The translations under genes and the position numbers were made by a program. A DNA stretch of 43,049 bases from Oceanospirillaceae bacterium (GTDB lineage: Bacteria > Pseudomonadota > Gammaproteobacteria > Pseudomonadales > Balneatricaceae): the NCBI GenBank assembly GCA_013373085.1, contig JABXIM010000042.1, positions 1-43,049 of the forward strand, in the 5' to 3' direction. Positions within the stretch are counted from its first letter, which is position 1. The number at the start of each line of letters is the position of its first letter. The notes under the pieces are model-generated. The model made no database searches and had not been told where the DNA came from. It was given only the letters and a program-made list of their open reading frames with translations. This document shows positions 1 through 7,717 of the stretch, in pieces.

Positions 1-177
1 CCCCCCGGTGCCGCAACCGATATCGGCAATGCGAGAGGTCTGCGTAAGCCCCTCGATAAGGCTCAGCGCCTTGGCCGTCACCGCGGGACTCCCGGGCCCC
101 TGCCCGTCCAGCAACGCGAAATATTCACAGATCAGGCTATAGTCGAAATCGTGAATGGAGTGGCTTTCATTACCCAT
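1..177 (-). CDS. Class I SAM-dependent methyltransferase, N-terminal part (cut by window edge)
   Basis: Reading from the ATG at 177 towards the window edge gives 59 codons without a stop. The last residues visible, ADIGCGTGG, are the glycine-rich motif I that binds S-adenosylmethionine in Rossmann-fold methyltransferases. The segment before it (SIHDFDYSLICEYF, then a helix leading into SRIADIG) resembles small UbiE/YjhP-like methyltransferases. The substrate cannot be told because motifs II to IV and the substrate-binding part lie outside the window. The gene is downstream of the VIT gene on the same strand with about 210 bases between them, so it probably has its own promoter. Confidence 0.8.
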   Translation of the reverse strand, partial: MGNESHSIHDFDYSLICEYFALLDGQGPGSPAVTAKALSLIEGLTQTSRIADIGCGTGG

Positions 178-389
178 TGGAATACCTGTTTGGGTTGACG
201 GGACAGTACTGGAACCTGAAAACAAACCCCAATGATTCGAGCCGTTACGATTTTAAGCTTATCAGGGCCAAGTCTTGACTTTTGCTCTTAAAATGACTGG
301 CATGCGATGTTTTAAATACAGTGCCTGATCTCGCGATTTTTCGTTTTGGCGTGTCGGGGGCAGCCATTTTCGCCCGACAAAGCGCGAGC

Positions 390-1079
390 TCAGGCGGCAA
401 CCCCGAATAATCGTCCCACGCCTGCTGTGACTGCCATCGCCAATGCCCCCCAAAAACATACCCTGACTGATGCTTTAACGATTGAAGCACCACCTGCACG
501 CGCAGCAACGCCGCCCAATAGAGCCAGAAAGACGATTGAAAGACATGAAACCGCGGCTATCAGATGAGAAAAAGGTGCTGTCCATGCCGTCAAGAGCGGC
601 AGGGCAGCGCCAATCGTAAACGTCACGGCAGACGCGAGAGCTGCCTGAATCGGCCGGGCTTTTGCGCCTTCAGTGATGCCAATTTCGTCACGGGCATGTG
701 TTTCCAGCGCATTGTGCGCCATGAGTTGTGCCGCAACCTCGTCTGCAAGCTGTGGCGTCAGACCCCGTTGAATATATATATTCGCAAGTTCATTTCTTTC
801 GTATTCAGGGTGTTCCTCGAGAGAACGTTTTTCAAGCTCAAGATCTGCTTTTTCGGTATCCGATTGGGAACTCACCGATACGTATTCGCCGGCTGCCATC
901 GACATTGCGCCGGCAACCAAACCCGCCACGCCTGCAAGAAGTATATCGTTTTGCGTTGTTTCGGCAGCTGCAACTCCAATGATAAGACTGGCGGTCGATA
1001 CAATTCCGTCGTTTGCACCCAGTACTGCGGCTCGTAACCAACCGACGCGGTGAGATCTGTGTTCTTCGTGGATACTCAT
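390..1079 (-). CDS. VIT1/CCC1-family metal (iron/manganese) transporter
   Basis: A 229-residue membrane protein of the VIT1/CCC1 family, which moves Fe2+ or Mn2+ across membranes. The first membrane segment carries LGANDGIVSTASLIIGV, the family hallmark, and is followed by a second glycine/alanine-rich segment with MSMAAGEYVSV. A charged cytosolic stretch rich in Glu (around residues 75-120) fits the metal-binding hinge of the family, and two to three hydrophobic segments close the protein. The frame opens six codons earlier at 1097, but the ATG at 1079 is preferred: a GGAAAG lies about 10 bases upstream of it and nothing similar precedes 1097. Metal preference cannot be decided from sequence. 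Confidence 0.85.
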   Translation of the reverse strand: MSIHEEHRSHRVGWLRAAVLGANDGIVSTASLIIGVAAAETTQNDILLAGVAGLVAGAMSMAAGEYVSVSSQSDTEKADLELEKRSLEEHPEYERNELANIYIQRGLTPQLADEVAAQLMAHNALETHARDEIGITEGAKARPIQAALASAVTFTIGAALPLLTAWTAPFSHLIAAVSCLSIVFLALLGGVAARAGGASIVKASVRVCFWGALAMAVTAGVGRLFGVAA

Positions 1080-1097
1080 CTTGGTAGGGCTTTCCAT

Positions 1098-1550
1098 TTT
1101 ATCAAGCTAGCGCCCAGGACTGCGGCGAAATGCGGGTGCTGCTGGGCGCAGATTAGTTGAGTATGGCAGAGAGGAAAAGGGCAGCGAGAAGAGAGAAGTC
1201 ACCCGGCCTGGTTTCCGGCCCAGCTGACGTTTGTCGGTGGTACTTACTGCCTGAAGCGTCACTGCCTGATGTTGACGTTGCCCGGGCGGATGGCGTGTTG
1301 TGGGCAGGTTAGGCTTTATGCATCCAGAACATGAGGAGGATCCAAGGATGGACGAGCGGCCGTTCCGGATCGCGAACGTCCAGACGATATGCGGCACCGC
1401 CGAAGCCAAGCGCCGGCCACGCGCTGCGGCGCTCAATACAGAGTGGTGAGCATGTGCTTTGGCGACGGTATAGAGGGGCGGCTGTTGGCACCGGGGGAGG
1501 TGCCCTCTGGGTACGGGCTCCCACGGACAGCCACAGTGCCGACTACGGCA
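1098..1550. other. Intergenic stretch without a convincing gene
   Basis: No open frame here resembles a known protein. The best candidate is a 43-codon frame on the plus strand, 1318-1449, with an internal ATG at 1348 preceded by a good AGGAGG-like sequence (1334-1340). Its product (MDERPFRIANVQTICG...) is not recognised and is probably not real, or is a remnant. The stretch leads into the regulatory region of the CrcZ-like RNA. Confidence 0.4.
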
Positions 1551-1553
1551 GAT

Positions 1554-1675
1554 TGTTACCCATGGATACAGTAACTGCTACCCATGCGTTCCCTAAGGTA
1601 ACACTTATTCCGCAGGACCAGGGTAACACTCTGTAACAAATGAAATAAAAGTCATTAAGAAACAGTTTGTTACAG
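1554..1675 (+). promoter_or_regulatory. Cluster of TGTTAC/GTAACA sites upstream of a sigma-54 promoter (putative CbrB activator sites)
   Basis: TGTTAC occurs at 1554-1559 and 1668-1673, and its complement GTAACA at 1598-1603, 1623-1628 and 1633-1638. A one-mismatch TGCTAC (1576-1581) stands 16 bases before the first GTAACA. The 10-base arms CTGTAACAAA (1631-1640) and TTTGTTACAG (1666-1675) form a perfect inverted repeat. All lie within 130 bases upstream of a -24/-12 promoter, where enhancer-binding proteins act. From memory, the CbrB sites at Pseudomonas crcZ are dyads of the TGTTAC...GTAACA type, so CbrB is the proposed activator. The cbrAB genes are not in the window. Confidence 0.6.
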
Positions 1676-1679
1676 AACC

Positions 1680-1697
1680 TGGCACGGCTGGTGCTTT
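1680..1697 (+). promoter_or_regulatory. Sigma-54 (RpoN) -24/-12 promoter
   Basis: TGGCAC at 1680-1685 followed by GTGCTTT places the invariant GG (1681-1682) and GC (1693-1694) exactly 10 bases apart, the spacing required by sigma-54. With C1694 as -12, transcription would start near G1706, just before the first A-rich motif of the proposed RNA. No protein start codon with a plausible ribosome-binding site follows within the next 200 bases, so the promoter appears to serve a non-coding RNA. Confidence 0.75.
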
Positions 1698-1705
1698 GTA
1701 TTAGC

Positions 1706-1950
1706 GCAAAATAACAACAAGACGTTCGTAAGAACAACAACAACAAGACAACGGCTCCGGCTCTGGGCAAATAAAAATAACAAGCCACATTCCGGACCCA
1801 CATAGCCTCGAACAAAAATAACAACGAGGTTCGTGCTGACCCGCTGGAACGGTGTCACGATGGTCCCCAAACCTTGCCTGACAATAAAAATAATTATCAG
1901 GCCTGAACAGTCGACCAGCGGTCAGCCTACTGCCTTTCCGCCCTCTGGGC
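1706..1950 (+). ncRNA. crcZ: CrcZ-like Hfq/Crc-sequestering small RNA
   Basis: Five A-rich motifs of the AAnAAnAA kind recognised by Hfq/Crc follow the sigma-54 promoter: 1708-1721, 1733-1747, 1769-1784, 1811-1824 and 1882-1896. Two of them fill the loops of perfect hairpins: CCTCG/CGAGG (1806-1810 with 1825-1829) and GCCTGA/TCAGGC (1876-1881 with 1897-1902). The third is flanked by GGC/GCC. In Pseudomonas, CrcZ and CrcY are roughly 350-400 nt RNAs made under CbrB/RpoN that carry several such motifs and titrate Hfq/Crc away from catabolic mRNAs. Promoter type, motif array and hairpin-loop display all match. The 3' end is uncertain: a short GCCC/GGGC hairpin at 1940-1950 is the best visible candidate and lacks a strong T-run. 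Confidence 0.75.
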
Positions 1951-2235
1951 ATCCTTACTCCGCAAATCCTCCAGATATCATGCGCTGGCACTCATCGCCG
2001 GTGTTAGCCACCTCGAGAACGTTTTTCAACACCCGTGCTAAGCCACGAAGCTCCGTTTCGGTGCCGATTGCTGTTCGCGCCCAATGCTGCTCCGGCATAT
2101 CATTCTCCAATCCATCTGCATCATCATATCGACTCCCCCGTCCGCCGATCCGCTCGCGCTGTGCCAGACTTGTCGGTAACGCGGCGGCCAGGGCCGCTGT
2201 ATATCGCGGCTGCACGGACGAGGATGGGAGGCCGG

Positions 2236-3882
2236 ATGAAAACCGCTTTTGATATGGTCGTACGCTACGGCGCTTTTTCGCTGTTGGCGCTGCTGACACT
2301 CGTGGTTTTGCTTGCGGGCCTGGCCGGCGCCGGCTGGAGCGGCTGGTTGCTGGTGCTGCTACCGCTGGCGGGCGTCGGCATCTGGGATCTGGTGCAGGAC
2401 CGCCATACGCTTCTGCGCAACTACCCGCTGACGGGCCACCTGCGCTGGGTTTTCGAACTCTCGAGGCCCTACCTGCGCCAGTACATCGTCGAGGGCGACC
2501 TGAGTGGGCGGCCCTACAACCGCGAGCAGCGCTCGCTGGTGTACGAACGCGCCAAGGATACCCTGGACTCCAAGCCGTTCGGCTCGGATTTCGATTTCTA
2601 CGATGAGCAGTACGAGCTGATGACGCACTCGATCGCGGCGCGCCGGATCGAGAACAGCGATTTTCGCGTCCGGGTTGGCGGGCCCCAGTGCCGGCAGCCC
2701 TGCGACGTGTCACTGCTGAATATCTCGGCGATGAGCTTTGGCGCCCTGGGCGCAAAGGCGGTCGAGGCGCTGAACCGGGGGGCGGCGGCCGGCGGTTTTT
2801 ACCAGGATACCGGGGAGGGCGGCATCAGCCCCTACCACTGCATTCACGACGGCGATCTGGTGTGGGAGATCGGCACCGGCTATTTCGGCTGCCGCGACGC
2901 CGACGGTCGCTTCGATCCGGATCTGTTCGCCCAAGAGGCCCGGCGCGAGCAGGTCAAGATGATCGAAATCAAACTGAGCCAGGGCGCCAAGCCCGGCCAC
3001 GGCGGTGTGTTGCCGGGCAAGAAGGTGACCGCGGAAATCGCCAGCACCCGTCATGTGCCCGAGGGCGTTGAGTGCGTCTCGCCGCCGGGGCACAGCGCCT
3101 TTTCGACACCGCTGGAAATGCTCGAATTCGTCGCCCGCCTGCGCGAGCTGTCCGGCGGCAAGCCGGTGGGCATCAAGCTGTGCGTCGGCCATCCGTGGGA
3201 GCTGTTCGCGATCTGCAAGGCGATGCTCAAGAGCGGCACGCTGGTCGATTTCATCGTTGTCGACGGCGCCGAGGGGGGCACCGGCGCGGCGCCGGAGGAG
3301 TTCTCCGATCACGTCGGCATGGCGCTGCGCGAGGGGCTGGTGATGACGCGCAATGCACTGGTGGGCACGGGACTGCGCGGCGATATCTGCATCGCCGCCA
3401 GCGGCAAGGTCTACAGCGCCTTTTCCATTGCCCGCAACCTGGCGCTTGGCGCCGACTGGTGTAACGCGGCCCGCGCCTTCATGTTCAGCCTGGGCTGCGT
3501 GATGGCGAAGAAGTGTCATACCGACCGCTGCCCCACCGGCGTCACCACTCAGAATCCGAACCGCCAGCGCGGACTGGTGGTGGAAGAGAAATATCTCAGG
3601 GTGGCCAACTTCCATCGCAATACGTTGCAACGGCTGGGTGAGCTCATCGGCGCGGCCGGGCTCGAGCATCCCGGCGACCTGCGGCCGCATCACCTGCATC
3701 ACCGCACCGGGCCCAACAGCGTGGCGACGATGGACCGCATCAAGGAGTTCCTCGAGCCCGATATCCTGCTCACCGATCCGGACTCGACCCCCTACGGCGA
3801 CTGGTGGGCCGTGGCGTCGGCGGACAGTTTTCTGCCGCAGGCCAGGACGGGACCACGCCAGCACCGGGAGTCCCGGGACTGA
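2236..3882 (+). CDS. Membrane-anchored glutamate-synthase-like FMN/Fe-S protein
   Basis: A 548-residue protein with two hydrophobic segments at the N-terminus (about residues 10-50), then the FMN-binding (beta/alpha)8 domain of the glutamate synthase large subunit. Visible hallmarks are LNISAMSFGALG, the glycine-rich DTGEGGISPYH, GTGAAPEEF, and the cysteine cluster C-x5-C-x4-C in GCVMAKKCHTDRCPTGV that binds the [3Fe-4S] cluster in GltB. The glutaminase domain of true GltB is absent, so this is a stand-alone FMN-binding GOGAT-like protein of unknown substrate. The frame opens at 2035, but the upstream part is not protein-like. GGGAGG at 2226-2231 favours the ATG at 2236; ATG 2224 is the alternative. 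Confidence 0.85.
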   Translation: MKTAFDMVVRYGAFSLLALLTLVVLLAGLAGAGWSGWLLVLLPLAGVGIWDLVQDRHTLLRNYPLTGHLRWVFELSRPYLRQYIVEGDLSGRPYNREQRSLVYERAKDTLDSKPFGSDFDFYDEQYELMTHSIAARRIENSDFRVRVGGPQCRQPCDVSLLNISAMSFGALGAKAVEALNRGAAAGGFYQDTGEGGISPYHCIHDGDLVWEIGTGYFGCRDADGRFDPDLFAQEARREQVKMIEIKLSQGAKPGHGGVLPGKKVTAEIASTRHVPEGVECVSPPGHSAFSTPLEMLEFVARLRELSGGKPVGIKLCVGHPWELFAICKAMLKSGTLVDFIVVDGAEGGTGAAPEEFSDHVGMALREGLVMTRNALVGTGLRGDICIAASGKVYSAFSIARNLALGADWCNAARAFMFSLGCVMAKKCHTDRCPTGVTTQNPNRQRGLVVEEKYLRVANFHRNTLQRLGELIGAAGLEHPGDLRPHHLHHRTGPNSVATMDRIKEFLEPDILLTDPDSTPYGDWWAVASADSFLPQARTGPRQHRESRD

Positions 3883-3990
3883 AGCCGTGCCCGCTATGTG
3901 GTAACCACTTCGGTCGCCAGGCCACTCGATGCCCGCGGGATCTTAAGGCGAAGCCGGCGCTTTAGCCTGCACCAAGCGGCTTGGAGTGGC

Positions 3991-4530
3991 TCAGTGAGCG
4001 GTGCCGTGCTCCAGCTGTCCCTCGACGCCAAGGTCCAGTGTCAGCCCCGGCATTAAACGGGTCAGTGCCGTTTCGAGTCGCTGTCGATGAATCGGACGTG
4101 TCGCATGGGCGGTCAGGTGAATCTGCAGCTGTCGGATCGCCTGGTCCTGGCATCCGGAAATCTGCTGATTGAAGTCGTCGGTGGCGATCCCGTGGCTTTC
4201 CAGGATCAGACGAATTTCCAGATCGAGGCCGGAGCGGAAAGGGGCGCAGATATCCAGTGTAATCGACGGCTCCTGTTCCATGACGGGCGTCTGTTGCTGT
4301 CGCGACAGGATACGCAGGCGGTTTCCGGCGACACCTTCCAGGTGCCGCCAAACACAGTCGGCATGGACCTGCGGCAGCTGGAAACGCAGCAGCCCGCTGA
4401 TCATGCCGTCCATTCCGGCCAGTTGTTGATCGAGCAGACGCCCTTCGAAGAGAGCGATGGTATCGGTGAACCGCTGCAGCAGGTCGGGGCAGTCGTCGCC
4501 GGCGATAGCGGTGAGCCAGATGGTATCCAT
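3991..4530 (-). CDS. ACT-domain protein, GcvR-like (glycine cleavage regulator family)
   Basis: A 179-residue soluble protein with two ACT-like halves. The first (about residues 3-80) begins WLTAIAGDDCPDLLQRF, the usual start of GcvR-type ACT domains where a small ligand is sensed. The second (about 88-170) begins ITLDICAPFRSGLDLEIRLIL. The size matches GcvR, which controls the glycine-cleavage activator GcvA in enterobacteria by protein contact. No gcv gene lies nearby, so the partner is unknown. A small hypothetical gene ends 4 bases upstream and may be cotranscribed. Confidence 0.7.
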   Translation of the reverse strand: MDTIWLTAIAGDDCPDLLQRFTDTIALFEGRLLDQQLAGMDGMISGLLRFQLPQVHADCVWRHLEGVAGNRLRILSRQQQTPVMEQEPSITLDICAPFRSGLDLEIRLILESHGIATDDFNQQISGCQDQAIRQLQIHLTAHATRPIHRQRLETALTRLMPGLTLDLGVEGQLEHGTAH

Positions 4531-4534
4531 GAAT

Positions 4535-4786
4535 TCAGGTTCGGTTTCGACGGGGTGCCGTGCGAATCCGGTGCCCGAAGGTGCTTCCGGATTCGTGTAG
4601 CAATAGTTGAAGGCGCTCGCTGCGCAGGCGTTCGGCTGTGCCGTTGACGCAGCAGGTGCCGCGGAAGATGTTTACACCACCGGCCTTTACCGGGCTGTTA
4701 TCACCATCGGCGAATAGCACATTGTCGAGCCTGGTGGCGACGCGTGATTCGCAGGTTTTCCAGTCCAGGTTTGCAGGTCTGGTCAT
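4535..4786 (-). CDS. Small hypothetical protein (83 aa)
   Basis: An open frame that ends 4 bases before the GcvR-like gene on the same strand, which suggests an operon. AGGA lies about 12 bases upstream of the ATG. The product is basic towards its end, has three cysteines (Cys12 and the CC pair of GTCCVNG), no membrane segment and no signal peptide. I do not recognise a family, and the codon pattern does not settle whether it is translated. Confidence 0.35.
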   Translation of the reverse strand: MTRPANLDWKTCESRVATRLDNVLFADGDNSPVKAGGVNIFRGTCCVNGTAERLRSERLQLLLHESGSTFGHRIRTAPRRNRT

Positions 4787-5136
4787 TATGGCGACAATTC
4801 CTGTGTGTTGTTTCGGGCGGCGGGTGCCAGTGTCACCTGTTTATAGTGCTGTTGTACACCCTTGATCAGCGCGGCGCTTATCAAGGTGCGTCAGAATGCC
4901 CATGTCTAACGACGTAATTAAGTATGCAGTCACCAGAAGCACGCCGGCGTTCGACCAGAAGACTATGCCAAAGCGGTCGCAGGCGGGCCAGACGTAGAAG
5001 GGTAGTAACAGCGCTGCCAGTGACCTGTATCAACAGTTGGCGCTGACGATAGTGGTTGATGGTGTGGCAGGAGGGGGTGAGTCGCAGCGGGGTATCCTGC
5101 GGGGTTTTGCTGACGATGGTGCCGACTACCCCTAGG
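4787..5136. other. Intergenic stretch, nothing recognised
   Basis: About 350 bases between the small hypothetical gene and the palindromes downstream of ptsP. No open frame of recognisable kind, no clear terminator. It presumably carries the promoter of the 4786-3991 gene pair. Confidence 0.4.
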
Positions 5137-5199
5137 GCACTTCCCCGCGGCGAAGTGCGGTGGTGCGGGGCTATTCGCGGCGAGGGCGCCGCTCCCACG
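5137..5199. repeat. Hairpin plus Pseudomonas-style REP element downstream of ptsP
   Basis: GCACTTC/GAAGTGC (5137-5143 with 5152-5158) forms a perfect hairpin. It is followed by a REP-like palindrome at 5174-5199, which on the minus strand reads GTGGGAGCGGCGCCCTCGCC and then GCGAA. The GTGGGAGCGGC...GCCGCGAA form is the one typical of REPs in Pseudomonas relatives. Two further copies lie at 39074-39147. REPs sit at gene ends and often protect the 3' end of mRNA; here the element follows the ptsP stop by 13 bases. Confidence 0.65.
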
Positions 5200-5212
5200 G
5201 GCGGAGCGGTCG

Positions 5213-7552
5213 TCAGTTGGAATTGCCGGGGTGTACCAGCGCGCCGAGGCCGGCGTCGACCAGGGCACGAATCAGCATGGCGCGGATGGCGCTGGCCTGT
5301 TCCAGGTTGAGCGCCTGGCCCAGCAGCGCCTCGGCCTGCTGGCGCGTGAAGGTGCGGATCACCCATTTGATCCGCAGCAGATCCCCGGCGCTCAGGCTCA
5401 GGCTGCCGATCCCGAGGCCGAGCAGCAGCAGCGCAACGGCGGGGTCGCCGGCGGCTTCGCCGCAAACGCTGACGGGTTTTCCATGGCGGCGACCGGCGGC
5501 AGCGACCTGAATCAGTGCCCTGATCACCGCCGGGTGCAGGGCGTCGAACCACTTGGCCACGCGTTCGTTGTTGCGGTCGACCGCCAGCAGGTATTGGGTC
5601 AGGTCGTTGGTGCCGACACAGAGGAAGCTGACTCTTCGCGCCAGCTCATCGGCCTGGTAGACGGCCGCAGGCACCTCGATCATGGCGCCGAGGCGCGGCA
5701 TCTGGATGTCGTCGTCCTGCTCCTGCAGCTCGTGACAGGCCCGGTTGATCAGCACGATCGCTTCGTCCAGGTCCTCGACGCGGCTGATCATCGGCAGCAG
5801 CAGGTTGAGGTTGCCGAGGCCGGCGTTGGCACGGAGCATCGCGCGGATCTGGGTGAGGAATATTTCCGGGTGATCGAGGGAAATGCGTATGCCACGCCAG
5901 CCGAGATAGGGGTTCTCTTCCTGCACCGGAAAATAGGTCAGCGCCTTATCGCCGCCGATATCGAGACTGCGCAAAGTGACCGGCCGCGGCTGAAACGCCT
6001 CCAGTACCTGCCGGTAGAGGGCGTACTGCTCCTCCTCGGTGGGGAAGCTGTCGCGAACCATGAACGGAAACTCGGTGCGATAGAGCCCGATACCCTCGGC
6101 GCCCTTGGCGAGCGAATGGTTGAGGTCCGAAAGCAGGCCGGCATTGGTGTAGAGGGGAATGCGAATGCCGTCGGGGGTTTCCGCGGGCAGGTCGAGCAGC
6201 TGCTGCAGGTCCTGGGACAGTTTCTTTTCCTGCTGCTGCATACGGCGGAATTCGTTGCGCAGCGGCTCTCCTGGGTTGAGGTGAACCTGCCCCTGATAGC
6301 CGTCGACGATCAGTGTTTTGCCGTCCAGATCCGATAGCGATATATCGGCGGCGAGACTCATGATGGCGGGCACCTCGAGCGATCTCGCCAGGATCGCCAG
6401 GTGCGACAGACTCGAGCCGTGGCCGGAAATCACCCCCGCCAGTCGGCCAGAGGGGACCGAGGTCAGGTCAACCGGGCTGAGATTTTCGCCAATCAGGATG
6501 CTGTGCTCGGGATACTCCGGCTGTGTCTGCTGCTCTTCGGCCAGCAACCGCGCCATCAGGCGCTTGCCGATGTCGCGGATATCGTGGGCCCGCTCGCGCA
6601 GATAGGGGTCATCCATCGCTTCGAACAGCCGGCTGTGTTCCAGGATGCTGTCGCGCAGTGCCGATGGTGCCCAGTGTCCGGCGCGAATTCGCTGCGTCGA
6701 AGCTTCGAAAAGTTCGCTGCTGCGTGCAATCAGCGCGAAGGCCTTGAACAGAGCGCGGTCTTCGGGTGTGAGCCCGGCATCGTTGCGCTCCGCCAGACGG
6801 TCGAACTCCGCGGCTACATGTTCGATCGCGCTGCGCAGGCAGGCGATTTCGGCCTCGGGGTCGTCGGTCGCCCGGTCCGGAATCTGTTCCAGTTCGGCCG
6901 GCGAGCAGATCACCACCCCGGTCCCCATCGCGATCCCCGGTGCGCCAGCGCCTCCGTCCAGGCGGGTGGGCAGATCGGCGGTTTCGGCGCTCTGCTGCGA
7001 CAGCGCACTGTGCGCCAGCGACAGCGCGATAGCACCGGCCAGCTGCGAGGCCAGGGTCACCAGGAAAGACACCGCCGATTCCCGAAAGCGCTTTTCGGCG
7101 CTTTGCTGTACGACCATTACGCCGAGCAGTTCCCCCTGGTGCAGGATCGGTACGCCGAGGAAACCGTGGTAAGGCTCCTCGCCGGATTCGGGTATCGCCT
7201 GAAAGTGCGGATGGCCGGGCGCATTGCGCAGGTTGACCGGCTTGCGGCGCTGGGCGACCAGGCCAACTAGGCCTTCGTCGAGGTCGAGCTGCAGGTGGCC
7301 AACCACTTCGGGGTTTAGCCCTTCGGCGGCCATCAGAACGTAATGCTGATGGGCCTGGTCGGAAAGGAAGACTGAACAGGCCTCGACCTGCATGGTGGCG
7401 CGGATGCCGCTGACGATCAGGCTCAGCGCCGTGGCCAGATCAGGCGCCTGGCCGACATCCTGGACGATCTGGCGCAGCCGGGCCAGTTTCTTGCCCGGGC
7501 TCAGACCCTTGGCCGCTTCCTGCGGCTTGGGACGGTGTTCGTCGGGATTCAT
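5213..7552 (-). CDS. ptsP: PtsP: phosphoenolpyruvate-protein phosphotransferase of the nitrogen PTS (EI-Ntr)
   Basis: A 779-residue cytosolic enzyme that takes phosphate from PEP and passes it to NPr. An N-terminal GAF domain (about residues 25-185) senses nitrogen status; in EI-Ntr it binds glutamine and 2-oxoglutarate. Then come the EI N-domain (about 200-330), the phosphohistidine domain with the active histidine in SSLSHLAILAR (near residue 383), and the PEP-binding barrel with EGIGLYRTEFPFM, GTNDLTQY and the cysteine of VSVCGEAAGDP near the end. Length is slightly over the usual 750. The tail past CGEAAGDP ends in a short helical stretch. Its phosphoacceptor genes ptsN and ptsO are not in the window. 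It appears monocistronic. Confidence 0.95.
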   Translation of the reverse strand: MNPDEHRPKPQEAAKGLSPGKKLARLRQIVQDVGQAPDLATALSLIVSGIRATMQVEACSVFLSDQAHQHYVLMAAEGLNPEVVGHLQLDLDEGLVGLVAQRRKPVNLRNAPGHPHFQAIPESGEEPYHGFLGVPILHQGELLGVMVVQQSAEKRFRESAVSFLVTLASQLAGAIALSLAHSALSQQSAETADLPTRLDGGAGAPGIAMGTGVVICSPAELEQIPDRATDDPEAEIACLRSAIEHVAAEFDRLAERNDAGLTPEDRALFKAFALIARSSELFEASTQRIRAGHWAPSALRDSILEHSRLFEAMDDPYLRERAHDIRDIGKRLMARLLAEEQQTQPEYPEHSILIGENLSPVDLTSVPSGRLAGVISGHGSSLSHLAILARSLEVPAIMSLAADISLSDLDGKTLIVDGYQGQVHLNPGEPLRNEFRRMQQQEKKLSQDLQQLLDLPAETPDGIRIPLYTNAGLLSDLNHSLAKGAEGIGLYRTEFPFMVRDSFPTEEEQYALYRQVLEAFQPRPVTLRSLDIGGDKALTYFPVQEENPYLGWRGIRISLDHPEIFLTQIRAMLRANAGLGNLNLLLPMISRVEDLDEAIVLINRACHELQEQDDDIQMPRLGAMIEVPAAVYQADELARRVSFLCVGTNDLTQYLLAVDRNNERVAKWFDALHPAVIRALIQVAAAGRRHGKPVSVCGEAAGDPAVALLLLGLGIGSLSLSAGDLLRIKWVIRTFTRQQAEALLGQALNLEQASAIRAMLIRALVDAGLGALVHPGNSN

Positions 7553-7717
7553 GCTGCCATCTCCTGTCGCTCCGGAGACGCTCCGCGATCGGTTCGGGCC
7601 GTATCCGGATCCTGGGCGGCTACCGGCGTTTTGTGCCGCGCGGTATTCGCCGTTGTCGTTATTGTTGCAAACAGCAGGCCCTTTTTACTCTATCCTGCCC
7701 GCACTGAGTTGTCATGC

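Noticed and set aside
1318-1449. 43-codon frame with a good ribosome-binding site
   Set aside because: Product not recognised and Arg/Ala-rich; not enough to call a gene, so mentioned only in the intergenic entry.
2035-2235. N-terminal extension of the glutamate-synthase-like protein
   Set aside because: The 67 extra residues are His/Pro/Arg-rich, not conserved-looking, and the ATG at 2236 has GGGAGG before it.
1955-2755. Long minus-strand frame opposite the glutamate-synthase-like gene
   Set aside because: Arg/Ser/Pro-rich translation typical of the antisense of a G+C-rich gene; the plus strand has a clear conserved protein.
7560-7717. Promoter or terminator between ptsP and mgtE
   Set aside because: GC-rich arms are present but no hairpin with a T-run in the correct direction, and no clear -35/-10 pair could be fixed.
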